NCBI GenBank assembly: GCA_036674765.1 | Contig: JARVKI010000019.1 | Coordinates: 186,001 to 250,000, forward strand | Length of the DNA: 64,000 bases | Source of the DNA: Seiridium cupressi | Lineage: Eukaryota; Ascomycota; Sordariomycetes; Amphisphaeriales; Sporocadaceae | Direction: 5' to 3' | Notes under the pieces: generated by a model | What the model was told of the DNA's origin: nothing | The model's database searches: none | Seen by the model: the letters and a program-made list of their open reading frames with translations, nothing else | Program-made: the position numbers and the translations under genes | Shown here: positions 33,803 to 45,014 of the stretch, piece after piece | Layout of the letters: every line of letters starts with the position of its first letter | Numbering within the stretch: the stretch's first letter is position 1

Positions 33803-34843
33803 TGTGGCTATGTTTGTTCAATATTTAATACCAATCGACTCATGCGAAGTCAAGAAAAAATCATATGCAAAAACGGCTATTTCCTTTGATGTAATTGAAG
33901 CCGGAGAGGTGTGGAAGTGGGATTTCTCGAAAGGTGTAAGTTGACGCGGGTAAGTCGTGTAAGTCGCGTCTCGCTATAGCGCGTTTTAATGGGCCCCACG
34001 TCATTTGACGTTGCGTTTTCACCCACTGCAGCACCCCAGCCGCCTGCAATAGGCCATCCTAAATACAATGTATATACATTACACAAACGCCCCATGGATG
34101 AAATAAATGTATGTTCATGCGTATCTCGCGATCCACTGGTCAGGTATCGTCGGACCAGAGATACTACGCCCGTGCAGTTATTTGATTCTCTATTCCCGCT
34201 GTTGGTCATGATATGCATGGACTTTCTCGGTTCTACTACGTACGCTCAGTGGCCAAGGATCAACGAGACAATACATAATCTATTGAGACCATTATGTACA
34301 GCTCATTCACACCCACCACTTCTGTGGAGGTGTTCGGGTATCATTGAATTCAAGAACAAATGCGTGCTCTCCTTCGCACTGCGCGCCACTTCCGCCTCGC
34401 AACGCCCAAGAGTCCTTTAATCATGCCCTTGGTCATCCAAGCCTCACTTTTTTTTAGAGTACAACAGAATTGGCCAAAGCGCCTCCCTCGAAATGACACG
34501 TTGACGCCAGTAATGCCAATGCCAGGCCAATGCAGATATGATCTGAAAACCAGAACGAGCCTCCTACTCCCGCTACTGCTTAACGCCTCATTCTCCAGTT
34601 TAGTTGCACAAATGTCATCTTATGCTTCGTAGTCACGCCTGAACTCATTGCCTCCTGTCGCTGATTTGCCCGGTACGATGCTGCTTCCAACTGAGGTGAT
34701 ACCCGCCGTGGCATTGCAAGCTTGATGTTTCCCATCCTCAGCCGACTGCACAAGTTTGTTGTCTTCCGCTAAAGGCAATCTGCTGGCATTAGTTCTCCTG
34801 CCCAGCGACTCGCCTAAAATTGAGATGTCGATCACGCAGTCTC
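33803..34843. promoter_or_regulatory. MRC1 upstream region, with HFI1 3' flank
   Basis: Just upstream of the MRC1 start are an ACGCG at 33944-33948, a CGCGT at 33965-33969 and a GCGCGTTTT at about 33979-33987, which resemble MCB (MBF) half-sites. Beyond about 34.1 kb the stretch looks empty and then becomes the HFI1 3' flank. Confidence 0.35.
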
Positions 34844-36373
34844 CTAAAATCCGACAGCCAGGCATGAATCGAGGACACTGTCGAGCTGCTGCATATCCGC
34901 GGCGTCCGTACCTTCCCAGCCCCACTGCTCATCAATATCCATTGGTTCAGCATGAACATCGCCATTGGTGAGAGCTTTAGGGCCGGTATCAGACAACTCG
35001 CCCTCGTCGAACTCTGGTGGCTGCCAATCATTGATGAAGGAGTAGTCGTTCCAATGCTCCAGTTCTCCTTCCCGGTAATTGTAAATGACGGACGTCGTGA
35101 CTATAGGAATCGAGCCAAGTCCACAGTCGCCAATGTCCAAGGCCAATCGCAGGTCTGCCATATTCAATGGCGGCCTCTCGCTGGCAGCTTTTGCTTCGAT
35201 CGGAAGAAGTCCACTCTTATCCTTGGACAGTTCTCCCCGCATCAACGCTGCTTCTTCCCGCCTCAGTTGCCGCTGGTATTTCCTAGTCTGGATCCAGCCA
35301 GCCCCGGCGCCAAAACCAGCACTACCAGATTCTCCCGGCCCGTTGCTTCTCGTCCTGGTGTAGACAGACGATAGCAACTCCTTGATGAATGTCTCAGTAG
35401 CAACAGTCAAGAGCTGCGCCGCTTCGGGAGTGTGACCATTAACCAGACCAGCCTCGTAGCAAAAGGGGAGCATTCTCCCTTCGATCATGCCAATATCCGG
35501 GAATTCACCTGATTCAACTGCCAAAGGCTGCTGGAATCGCTTCTTGATCTCCAAGTCCCAGTCTGCGTCGCGTCAAAAAGTGCACTTCCAGAATGACAAT
35601 ATGATGGTACTTACTCATCTTGTTCAGACCACCAGTGGCACTTGGGAGCACTTCTGGTGCTCGCAATGGCTTTCCACGGTGGTGCTCGGAAAACATATTG
35701 GCCATGGATTCGTAAGGGTCAAACTGGAAGGGGTTCGTGTTAGCCAATGCTGTCCGCCGCTGTAACTACAAGCAGAATATACGTACGTCGTTGTGGCCCA
35801 GCTCTTTGAGGCGCCTCCGATCTCGAGTAGGCAATTGCATGACTTCTCCCTTCAGTCTCCTTTCTGCAGCGTCGCCAGTGACGGGCTTTGCGCCGACGCC
35901 GGTTGTTGGTTTGTCATTAGCAGAAACCCATGGCGCCAAACCGACATCTGGCATTTCCCTTGTCAGATTTCCATATATAGCAGCAAGAAGCTGGTTGTGC
36001 AAGTGGTCTTTCTCTCCATTGGGAGATGCGAGGATGGGGTCAATGCGCTCCGAGTATTCGGCCTGGTTGAGCCGTCCTTTAATGAAAATGGTAAGTAATT
36101 GATATATGCGACAAGCGATGCTGGAGGCACCATGAACAGCTGATGCGACTTACCCAACATGAATTGGGTTGTTGACTCCTTGTATATAGTCCATTGTTCA
36201 GGGCCAATGGCGGACTTCAGGGCGGCATAAAGCGGTTCCAAGTCTATGCGGGGAGGAATGATCTGGGATGTCTTTGGTTTCGTAGCCGGTGTGGAAACGG
36301 TAATTGTTTTCATTACCGGGGTCGAGAGGCTGACGGAGGGGCGGCTCAAGGCCGCTGGGTCTATGTCGGGCAT
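34844..36373 (-). CDS. HFI1: SAGA complex subunit Hfi1/Ada1
   Basis: Four exons: 36154-36373 (ATG at 36373), 35787-36076, 35615-35723 and 34844-35562, giving 445 aa. The SAGA-Tad1 region starts with [20 protein letters not shown] and continues across the first intron as [20 protein letters not shown], a conserved signature of Ada1. It then reads [20 protein letters not shown], across exon 3 [11 protein letters not shown], and in exon 4 [20 protein letters not shown]. The histone-fold region follows ([20 protein letters not shown]), and the tail is acidic. Hfi1 is a core architectural subunit of SAGA, pairing through its histone fold with Taf12. The first intron must use an AAAG acceptor to keep the conserved LGRLNQ frame. 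It is divergent from SPC98. Confidence 0.9.
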
Positions 36374-37252
36374 GGTTGCGATGGCTTATGCGAATGATGT
36401 TGGTCGTCTCTGATTAGGTAAGATCGCGATGCGCGAAAGCACCAGTATGGAGGCGTCTGGCTGTCGCGTGCTGTTCGGGAGAGCAAGAACGCAGCGCGAA
36501 GCAGCTAATTCGGTCATGAACCCATTGATCGGATGGAAGAATGCAATGCGATCACATTCCTGGTATTTCTATGATAGAAGGCCGGTGGTGAAGCCAATAG
36601 CCCGATGGCGCGATGAATTAGCCGTCCTTTTTGTGGTGGTTTTGGCTGCTGGATGAGGTGAATTGAAGATCTGGGATGGACGTGGACGTGGTTGGATTCG
36701 TAGCGCAGAGCCGCCTGTGGCCGGATGGAATTGAGCAGGCTTAGGTACTTTGTCGCAGACAAAGGCACGCCAAAATTGTAGCGTCAGGCGTCTCGGCCAT
36801 TGTACCTACCCACGACTTAAGCTCTGCCGCACCAGCCCAATGGAGGGGCACTACTGGGCCTCTCACCAGCCATAATATTTACACCACATGGCAATTGGAC
36901 GCCAGGTTCGCCATCTATATCGGGTGTTGTTATTCATTAGGTACTTGAACCAGTTCTCTGCTATGGCTATTTGACAACCCATGGAAACCTAGTTTCTCGA
37001 TATACAGTGCCCCCACTCTCCAGCGATATAGTAACATATTTCAAGCAATTCAAAGCAAGACCCCGAATACAAGGGACCTCCTCCACACTGTGTATTACCC
37101 CAGATCGCGAAAGACGCGTCCCACCTGCAGGCTCGTGGTCACTTTGAGTGCTTGTCCGATCCGCCACAAGCTAGCACACTGCACTCTGGCTGCAGTGTCC
37201 TCTCCTGTGTACTTCTTGGTGCTCTTCATGGAGACATATCCCAGGATGCAAC
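36374..37252. promoter_or_regulatory. Divergent promoter HFI1/SPC98
   Basis: 879 bases between head-to-head start codons. A perfect MCB, ACGCGT, lies at 37114-37119, about 134 bases before the SPC98 ATG, with an E2F-like CGCGAAA directly before it (about 37106-37112). Function is inferred from motif identity. Confidence 0.4.
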
Positions 37253-40163
37253 ATGTCATCCGCTTCGTCCCAAGATAAGGAGCGGCGCATCAACTTGAGC
37301 GTCAACCGCCTGATCGCCCAAATAGCCCCTCCACCCAATGACCTTACCGAGGACCAGCACCAGGACAGAATAGACTGGTACACCAGCCAAGTCAAGACAC
37401 ATCTACAGGAGTACGTTCCGGTCTACACGCAATCCCTTCGTTTCCCTCCGCGCGCTGACACGAGAAATCTACAGAAACCCTTTACCGTCTGTTGCATCTG
37501 ACGTAAACCATGCCTCAGACCTCATCAAGCGCAAACTCATCGCGACGAGCCCGGCCCAGGCCTTGCGCTTCTCAAATCTATACTCGCGACTCCTGGCCCT
37601 GCCGGTCTTGAATCAGAAATGGGCCATGCTATACCTGCTCAATGCACTAGCAGACTCACCAAACCCGGAGGAGGATGACCCTGTCGCATACCAGGAGTAC
37701 ATACAGGAGGAGCGCGAGGCCAGGCAGGAAGCGAAACAAGACCGAAGGCGACACCTTAGGGAAGATGGGTATCCAATACCCGATTCCGTGCGGAGTCCTC
37801 AGGAATCTTCTCATAGAGCCAACCCAGAGAATGACATATACCCCGGCGGACTGAAGAAGGTTGTGGACAGAGCCAGAGGCCTTCGAGATGAGCCGCCTGA
37901 CGAATCAGTGTCCGACATGGACCATCCAGCATCTGCAGCCGGGTCGAGGCCGGTCTCCTCTATGGGTGAGCACAAGCGAAAGGCCACCATGGATAGAATG
38001 CCTCCGAGTCCAACGAAGCCGAGAGATGTTTCCATCAAATCCAACCAGCTGTCGGATAACTATTCTACTATCAATCCATCCGAGCCCGTCCTTCTCAGAG
38101 ATCTGCCATATACACTGCAGGGCCTCTCATCTACGACTTTGCCATTTGGCAAGGAATACACACTCAAACTTCCTCGCACTCTCCCTACCCCTATCATATC
38201 CATCTTGAACACCCTGGCAGAACCTTCTCTTCTTTACCGAACTCTAGAGGACTTTGTCAAGACCCCAGCAAAGGGCCTTCTGAACCAGAGTCTACGCGCA
38301 GCCATAAACAACGAACTGCGCGCATATCTCACCTTGATTGCAACACTGGAAGGGCAGATCAGACTCGCTCTAGCAACAATCGACGACAATGCCCCTCGCA
38401 GCGGCATTGGGAAGGCTGGTGTCACGCTCAAACGATGCGTGGTATGGACTAGAGAAGCCACGATGGGCCTGCGGCTTATGAGCCTCATAGCAGAAGAATC
38501 GAAAAGCAAGAAAGGCGGCCAGCTCATCTCCCTAATACACTCGTTTTCCTCTCTTCATGGCGATCCCGTCGTGGCCGCCTTTGCTGAGCGCCTGCTTACT
38601 CCTGTCACACGACCATTCTATGACATCCTAAGGCACTGGATCTATGATGGCGAGCTCTCGGATCCATACCAAGAATTCTTCGTGCAAGAGCAGTCTCCAG
38701 AACAGATGCCCAAGGGTAAGTCCGGGTCCACTAATGTCTGGGAAGACAAATACATTGTAAAGGCGTCCATGATCCCGACCATCATGCCTGAAGACTTTGC
38801 TGAGAAGGTCTTCCTTATTGGCAAATCTCTGAACTTCATTCGACATTCTTGCGGTGATGCTCATTGGGTAGAGTCCTATAGCAAGGACTCCTCCAAGGAG
38901 CTTCGGTACGGGGATACCGAAACGTTGGAATCATGGATCGACGATGCCTACAAGACTACGATGCGACGATTGCTGCATCTCATGACGCAGAAATTCCACC
39001 TCTTTGACCACATTCAAGCTTTGAAATCCTACATCTTGCTAGGGCAAGGCGATTTCATTGCTTTGCTCATGGAGTCCCTGGCTGGTAACTTGGACCGCCC
39101 GGCTGGCGCTCAGTACAGGCATACCCTGACAGCGCAGCTGGAGCACGCAATCCGGGGTTCCAATGCGCAGTACGACTCGCCCGAGGTGCTGAAGAGGCTA
39201 GACGCACGTATGTTACAGCTCACACATGGTGACATTGGCTGGGATTGTTTCACGCTCGAATACAAGATCGACGCCCCCTGCGATGTGGTCATATCGGACT
39301 GGGGCGCACGGCAGTATCTCAAAGTTTTCAACTTTTTATGGCGAGTCAAGCGTGTCGAGTTTGCTCTGTCCTCGTCGTGGCGCAAGGTCACCACCGGTTC
39401 CCGCGGTGTGCTGCAGACCCGCCACAAGACTGTCCAGCAGACCTGGAAGACGACACGCGGCATCCTGGCGGAAATGGTGCACTTCGTCGGCCAACTGCAG
39501 TACTATATACTCTTTGAAGTTATCGAGTCCTCCTGGACAGAGCTCCAGCGCAAATTGGCCGAGGAGGACTGCACGCTCGACGATGTGATACATGCGCACA
39601 CAACATACTTGGAGTCCATAACGCACAAGGGCCTCCTCGGTGCCCGGCGCAGGAGATTCGGTGGAGGCGAGAAGGAAGAGGACGAAAACTCATACATGGT
39701 TCAACTCTCGGAACTCCTCAAGACTATGCTGTCCTACCGTGACTCCGTCGATGGTCTGTACTCCTGGTCCGTCTCGGATTTCACGCGGAGACAGGAGGCC
39801 GACTTCCAAAACACGGCTTCCACGCACCCAAACGTCACGACGCGGTCCTCGCGCGCGAATCCTAGTGCCTTCCGCGCTTCGACGGCGGAGGAAGAGCAGG
39901 GGGTCCCAGGGGGCGAGAACAGCGAGTTCCCAGCCCTCCAGGAACGCCTCAAGCACCTAGGCGAGCGATTCAGGAACAAGCTGCAGGTGCTCCTCGGCGA
40001 TCTGGCATACCAGGCGGACGTGGATCTCAGATTCTTGGGCGTGGCGATGAATTTCAACGATGTATACCAGCCGATCAGGAAGAAGGCCAAGACGACACTG
40101 GCGCCCGGTACTGTGAGTGCTGGTGGAGGGGGCGTATCTGATGGGGGCAGGACTGGGAAGTGA
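37253..40163 (+). CDS. SPC98: Gamma-tubulin complex component 3 (Spc98/Alp6/GCP3)
   Basis: Two exons, 37253-37410 and 37475-40163, with a 64-base intron (GTACGT...CTACAG), giving 948 aa. The joint reads KTHLQENPLPSV, in phase. The N-terminal GCP domain contains ALRFSNLYSRLLALPVLNQK and VLLRDLPYTLQGLSS. The central part includes HIQALKSYILLGQGDFIALL, a hallmark of GCP proteins. The C-terminal gamma-tubulin-binding GRIP2 half includes WDCFTLEYKIDAPCDVVISD, FLWRVKRVEFALSSSWR and AEMVHFVGQLQYYILFEVIE. GCP3 pairs with GCP2 and gamma-tubulin in the small complex that nucleates microtubules at spindle pole bodies. GCP3 rather than GCP2 is chosen from the NLYSRLLALPVLNQKW block and the FLGVAMNFNDVYQPIRK end. 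Confidence 0.93.
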
Positions 40164-41348
40164 GAAGTCACTCACCATCGAAGCCACGCTGAGAAAGAGA
40201 TCATTCGGATTGCTTGAAATCCGGATGAGGTCGAACGTTTACTCTCGACAGGGTCTCATAACCTGGAAGTTGTAGTAGCTATCTCGAGAAAAGCACCGCA
40301 TCGCAAACAGGCTTCGTCATAGACAGACACATAGACTGACATAGTGCTACAGCAAAAAGACTAGCTCAGTTCAGGTGGTCACTCACACTCATCACAAAAC
40401 ATTTGAGAAAATAAGAAGTTCATATCATATCGTCATTCATACGTCCAACGGTCATGCTATGGAGTCGTAAAGTGTAGACATAGGGAAGCTTCTCTATCCG
40501 CCCTTTTCCCATCCTTTCCCTTTCTCGTGAAAAGATGATTGAGCTGTCATCTATAATACAGCCGCAAACGCCACCCATATTCATGAGATTCTGCCATCAG
40601 AATAATATCGCCTTCCGATTACAATTCCGGTCTGATGCCCCCCTTCTCATGAAGTGTGCTTCACGGGGTCCAAATACAAGGATGTCTAGGCTTCTGCCGT
40701 TTATATCTACAAGTAGTTCCAAAGACGCATCAGGTTTCGTTCAGGTCGTTTAGTAGGTTCCAAAAAAGACAGTTCCATGCGTGTGCTCTCTGTTCGATGC
40801 TCTTAGGAATCTTGATTGGGCCGGCGGGGGGATGAACGTCGTATGCTGGAGTTGATCCTTCCGCCGTCTCAATGACGGGTGGGATAGTGGGGTGGTGAGG
40901 GTGATAGAGGGTGCGCAGCCAAGGGAGAGGTCTAGCGCGAGTGACAACCAAGGCGAGTCATACTGGTCTGTATATTGCAGAACCAGTGAGCAACGTTGGA
41001 TGTCAATGTCATAGTAAAATGATAGGTGTTCCAGTAGAGCTTTTATTCGAAAGCTCGGTAGGTGTAGTTGGAGAGCATGGCGACTCAAGATCATGCCATG
41101 TCGTATAGTACATTGCAAGGTTCAATTGCGTCCGGCCGAATGAGCAAAATCGACCAGAGCTCATTCGGGGCCATTGCCAGCTGCTGCCCCGCATAAGAGG
41201 TTCTTTGAATATCCAGCAAAGCTGGGGGACATGAACCAATAAGCCACACCAATTCGATATGCGACGTCATATCCAGTGAGGCAACAAGATCGAGCAACAT
41301 TAGACCGCAGCGCGGTGATTCTAAAGGCTGTGACATGGTCAGGTGTTC
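40164..41348. other. Intergenic between convergent SPC98 and WEE1
   Basis: Both 3' UTRs should end here. Minus-strand frames at 40750-41336 are alternative readings without a start or coding character. Nothing else seen. Confidence 0.5.
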
Positions 41349-44300
41349 TTAAACATCTGTCATCTCAGTATCGAGAGTTATCGGTTCCAATGGCTCGTCT
41401 GCTGGTCCCCAATTGCCTTCGAATACTGTAGCACCGGCTCGTCGGCGGGAGGCTACCCACTGAAGTGCGTCGAGCTCGAGCAGCTTCGAGACAGTGGGTC
41501 GAAGTGTTGGTTCGGGATTGAGCATCCACTTGATCACGTTGTCCAGCGAGTTCGAGTCATTAGAGTCCTGCATAAAGGCGGGTGGTTGCATAAGCTCATT
41601 CTTTCGGCCTAGGCCAAAGATGTCTCCAGATTGACGGGTACCGGTGCGGGCGGGAATGTTGCGGCGGCTCTGCTTAGTCTCGGAGCCCTCATCTGGGGTT
41701 GCGCTAACGCTACGCTCGGTATCTTCGATCGGGATACCGGTCGCATCACGCAAGACGGTGCTGTCTTCTTTCGTCAGAGTCGGGATTTCGCTGAAATCAC
41801 CGAAGCGTAATGCCTGCCAAGTGGCGCCGTTGTCGGGAAGCTTCACGTTTGCTGCTACTTCGAGCATGATGAGTCCAAGCGAAAATATGTCGGCGGGCTT
41901 GTCGATTTCGCCACGAAGCACTTCATAGGCCAAGTACTCTCGATCACCCTCAAAATCGGGACCTTTGACGACGGGGAGAGATGCTGCCATTCCGAAATCG
42001 CCAATTTTCAGGGTGCCCTCAAAGTCGATGAGAATGTTCGAGGGCTTCAAGTCGAGGTGGACAAATCCGGCATTGTGAATGTGTTGCAAACCCTGAAACA
42101 TGATTAGTATGCACGTAAACAACTGAAGATATAACGGCAAAATTACCTGGCCCAATTCAAGCATGATCTTCCAGATTCTGAAATCATCCAGTTTACCCTT
42201 CACGCCAACCTGCGCAAGGAAGACGTCGAGACTTCCTTCCTCGCAGTACTCTGTCTGGATGTACAGATTGTTCAACTCCTCCCAGCTATGGGTCAACTGC
42301 AGGACATGCTCACAACCACGTAACGCCTCCAAGGCAGTCACCTCTCGCATTCGCATTGCTCTATCATTAGATCCCTTCAGGGGTAGCTTGAGCTTCTTGA
42401 CTGCGAAGACCTTGTCAAGCGATGGTGATGGCGGGGTGCGGTGCGTAGGCGTGCTGAACAATCCTTGCGATGGGGTAGTAGACGCCGGCTTAGTCTTGTC
42501 AACGACTTTGAACACCTCGGAGAACTCGCCCTGGCCAATGAATTCAACACTGGCGAAGCGACCTAATAGCGAAGCATCAATCCGCTGAGCGTTACTACCA
42601 TGAGTCGGGGTAATAGCACGACGATCTAGGAAAAGCGAAGAACCGCCTTGGCGCGTAGTCGGTGTTGCTGGGGGGAAGATGGACTTCCTGCCACTGCTGG
42701 TCGGGAACAGGAAACTCGCATTAGGGTTCGAGATGGATAAGCGGCTGGCGTCGGGTGCTACATCACTCTCCTGGGGCGTTCTGGGAGAAGCGTCGTCGGC
42801 AAATTCTAGTCTCTCCAAGGGACTCGCTGTTACAGGGTCATGTTTAGCAAATCCAACTCTCCTCGAGCTTAACGGTAATTCAAAAGAAGACACTGCCCTC
42901 GTAATGAGCGGTGCGGGTGTGGAAACATCTCCGCGCTTGGCCCGATTTCGACGGAAGGACGACAAGGAATGAGTGTTGGGGAGAATAGGTCCCCGAACAA
43001 TAGGTGTGAGTGAGTTTGAAGCGTCATCAATTGACACAACGTCCTCAACATTCCCATCGTTGCAGGGCCCTTCTGTAGGGCTTGACTTACAGCTTGCTGC
43101 TGAATCCTCTTGCCAGGAAGCTTTGCCGATGGCCGAGACTGGCGCGGCCAAGTGACGATTGGCAGTCGGGCTGTCGTTGATCATGGAATCAAGATTGCTG
43201 GAGGACTGGGAAAGAAACTGTGCTGGCCGCGTAGGTGTAGGTGGGACATCCTCAGTCGATGCCATGGGAGTGTCGCCATTAATGTCAATTGGGCTTCTGC
43301 CGTCATCACTGTAAAGGCTAAGGAGACTGCCTGATCGCCCATGTCGTGATCCAAATGAGGTAAAGAGATTGGGTCTACCGCTCTGACTACCAAAGGTATT
43401 GGGGGCCTGAGGTTGGTCATCGGCAGAGCTAAAAGGAGTGGATGGCCCGCCCAAGGCACCCAGAGACTGTCGAGAGTTTCTGCGTCGAGGCTTGATATTG
43501 CTAGCGAGAAGAGGCGGATAGGTATGGAAGGGGCTGACTCGGCCTTTGCATGGCGTATCCGGAACAGGCGCCCCGCGAGATACAAGAGGCTCCAGCTCAG
43601 GGTTTCTCATTTTTGAGACAAGGCCAGTTGAAGCAAATGCGCCCGAGAATGGCTTTGCATGCTTGTAATCCGGCGTGGAAACACTCCCAACATTAGGCGT
43701 CTCATTCTCAGCAGTAGGGCGGAGAGCACCGATGGGTAAGCTCTTGGACCAGTTCATAGGCGCCCTGGGTCTCTCGCTGATGATAGGAAAATGAGTGGGC
43801 GATTCATCTGGAATGCTCGAGTTGGAGGATGAAGCCGTCATTGCCCGTGACAGAGGGTGCGGCTGATTCGGCTGTTGGCTCATCATATGCGCAGATGGGT
43901 TTGCCAGAGGCCCTTGCGCACTGAACGGGCTGTCACGCGCAAGAGGTAAGAAATGATCTGAGGCGACGCGAGGTCTTGTTCTTGCGGGTGTCGAAGCCTC
44001 GTTCGACAGCTGCGAAAGATGCTGTGCGCCAGATCGTCTTCCCCATGATGTGCGTTCCTTCTTCACCTGACGCTGCTGAAGAGTCGACTGCCGCAAAGAG
44101 GTAGTCCGTCGAGGTAGGGACAATACCGACGGTGACGCGAACGAATCGCTGGGGTTCTTGCTACTTGAGCCTGTCCAATCATACTCGCGGCTTGTTTCGT
44201 CGTGAATATCAAAGCTGGGCGAGACTGGGCCATGGTCGAGGAAGTTAAACTCGGTGCCAAAGTTTGCCGGTCCATAACTCCTACGCTTGGCTTTGGGGCT

Positions 44301-45014
44301 GCCAAAGCTTGCCTGATCCAGGTCCATGGTCGCGTCGCTGCGCTTCAAAGGGCTGGCCGTTGTGGTTGGGGTGTTGCTTTCGTTCAGTCGAGCTATAGCT
44401 TGCAACGATGCGCCCGACATATCCAAGTGCATGCTATGCCGGCTCTTAGCCCTCTCAAAGCTCCTCCTGCGTGCCGGACTGCTCGTGCGAAAGCTGCTCA
44501 GGTTCTCTTGGCCGGGCGGGGGGGACTCGTTTGATGGTGAGGGTGTTGTGTTTCCAGCGCAGGGAGAGGCAAGATTCAGAGCGCGCTTCGAGGGGCTCTT
44601 GGGAGATGTTCGATACCGCGCGCCTGGTTTCGAGGCGGAAGAGTTGCAGGAGTTGAGCTTTGCGGACGACTTGGCAGAGCGCAGCGAGAGCTTGACGCTG
44701 GGTCGAAATGGTGTTGCGAGAGGTGTTTGCGCAAGCACGGATTGAGTGGTGGGCGCGCTGTTTTGCGAACTGAAAGCACCAAATTGCTGGGAAGCCATGC
44801 GGCGTAACGACGGTGAGGCGGGAGAAGGCGAATTTGGGTTCGAGCTCATGGATGTGTCGGAACTCTGTGAAGCTGTCCTCGAAAGGTGAAATTTGGAGGG
44901 CGAGCGCGATATTGAGCGTCTCAAGGACCGCACAGCGGCTTGGACATCAATGTGATTGGGATGGGTAGGGCTGGGCAGCGTTAGAGTGCCACCTCCACTA
45001 TTCCCGAATGACAT
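41349..45014 (-). CDS. WEE1: Wee1-type protein kinase (mitotic inhibitor)
   Basis: Two exons, 42147-45014 (ATG at 45014) and 41349-42092, give 1,203 aa. The frame is open further upstream only from a GTG. The first about 810 residues are a Ser/Pro-rich regulatory region with many SP/TP sites. The kinase domain follows: glycine loop IGQGEFSEVF near 825, FAVKKLKLP (ATP lysine), HLDLKPSN at 968-975 (catalytic Asp970, Asn975), DFG at 988-990, and GDREYLAYE at 1005-1013. Wee1 phosphorylates Cdk1 on Tyr15 and delays mitosis. The 54-base intron (42093-42146) is in frame and stop-free, with TACTAAT before TTTCAG; splicing it out is needed to keep LELGQ-GLQHIHNAGF as in other Wee1 kinases. The usual APE of subdomain VIII reads AYE. 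Confidence 0.95.
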   Translation of the reverse strand: MSFGNSGGGTLTLPSPTHPNHIDVQAAVRSLRRSISRSPSKFHLSRTASQSSDTSMSSNPNSPSPASPSLRRMASQQFGAFSSQNSAPTTQSVLAQTPLATPFRPSVKLSLRSAKSSAKLNSCNSSASKPGARYRTSPKSPSKRALNLASPCAGNTTPSPSNESPPPGQENLSSFRTSSPARRRSFERAKSRHSMHLDMSGASLQAIARLNESNTPTTTASPLKRSDATMDLDQASFGSPKAKRRSYGPANFGTEFNFLDHGPVSPSFDIHDETSREYDWTGSSSKNPSDSFASPSVLSLPRRTTSLRQSTLQQRQVKKERTSWGRRSGAQHLSQLSNEASTPARTRPRVASDHFLPLARDSPFSAQGPLANPSAHMMSQQPNQPHPLSRAMTASSSNSSIPDESPTHFPIISERPRAPMNWSKSLPIGALRPTAENETPNVGSVSTPDYKHAKPFSGAFASTGLVSKMRNPELEPLVSRGAPVPDTPCKGRVSPFHTYPPLLASNIKPRRRNSRQSLGALGGPSTPFSSADDQPQAPNTFGSQSGRPNLFTSFGSRHGRSGSLLSLYSDDGRSPIDINGDTPMASTEDVPPTPTRPAQFLSQSSSNLDSMINDSPTANRHLAAPVSAIGKASWQEDSAASCKSSPTEGPCNDGNVEDVVSIDDASNSLTPIVRGPILPNTHSLSSFRRNRAKRGDVSTPAPLITRAVSSFELPLSSRRVGFAKHDPVTASPLERLEFADDASPRTPQESDVAPDASRLSISNPNASFLFPTSSGRKSIFPPATPTTRQGGSSLFLDRRAITPTHGSNAQRIDASLLGRFASVEFIGQGEFSEVFKVVDKTKPASTTPSQGLFSTPTHRTPPSPSLDKVFAVKKLKLPLKGSNDRAMRMREVTALEALRGCEHVLQLTHSWEELNNLYIQTEYCEEGSLDVFLAQVGVKGKLDDFRIWKIMLELGQVILPLYLQLFTCILIMFQGLQHIHNAGFVHLDLKPSNILIDFEGTLKIGDFGMAASLPVVKGPDFEGDREYLAYEVLRGEIDKPADIFSLGLIMLEVAANVKLPDNGATWQALRFGDFSEIPTLTKEDSTVLRDATGIPIEDTERSVSATPDEGSETKQSRRNIPARTGTRQSGDIFGLGRKNELMQPPAFMQDSNDSNSLDNVIKWMLNPEPTLRPTVSKLLELDALQWVASRRRAGATVFEGNWGPADEPLEPITLDTEMTDV

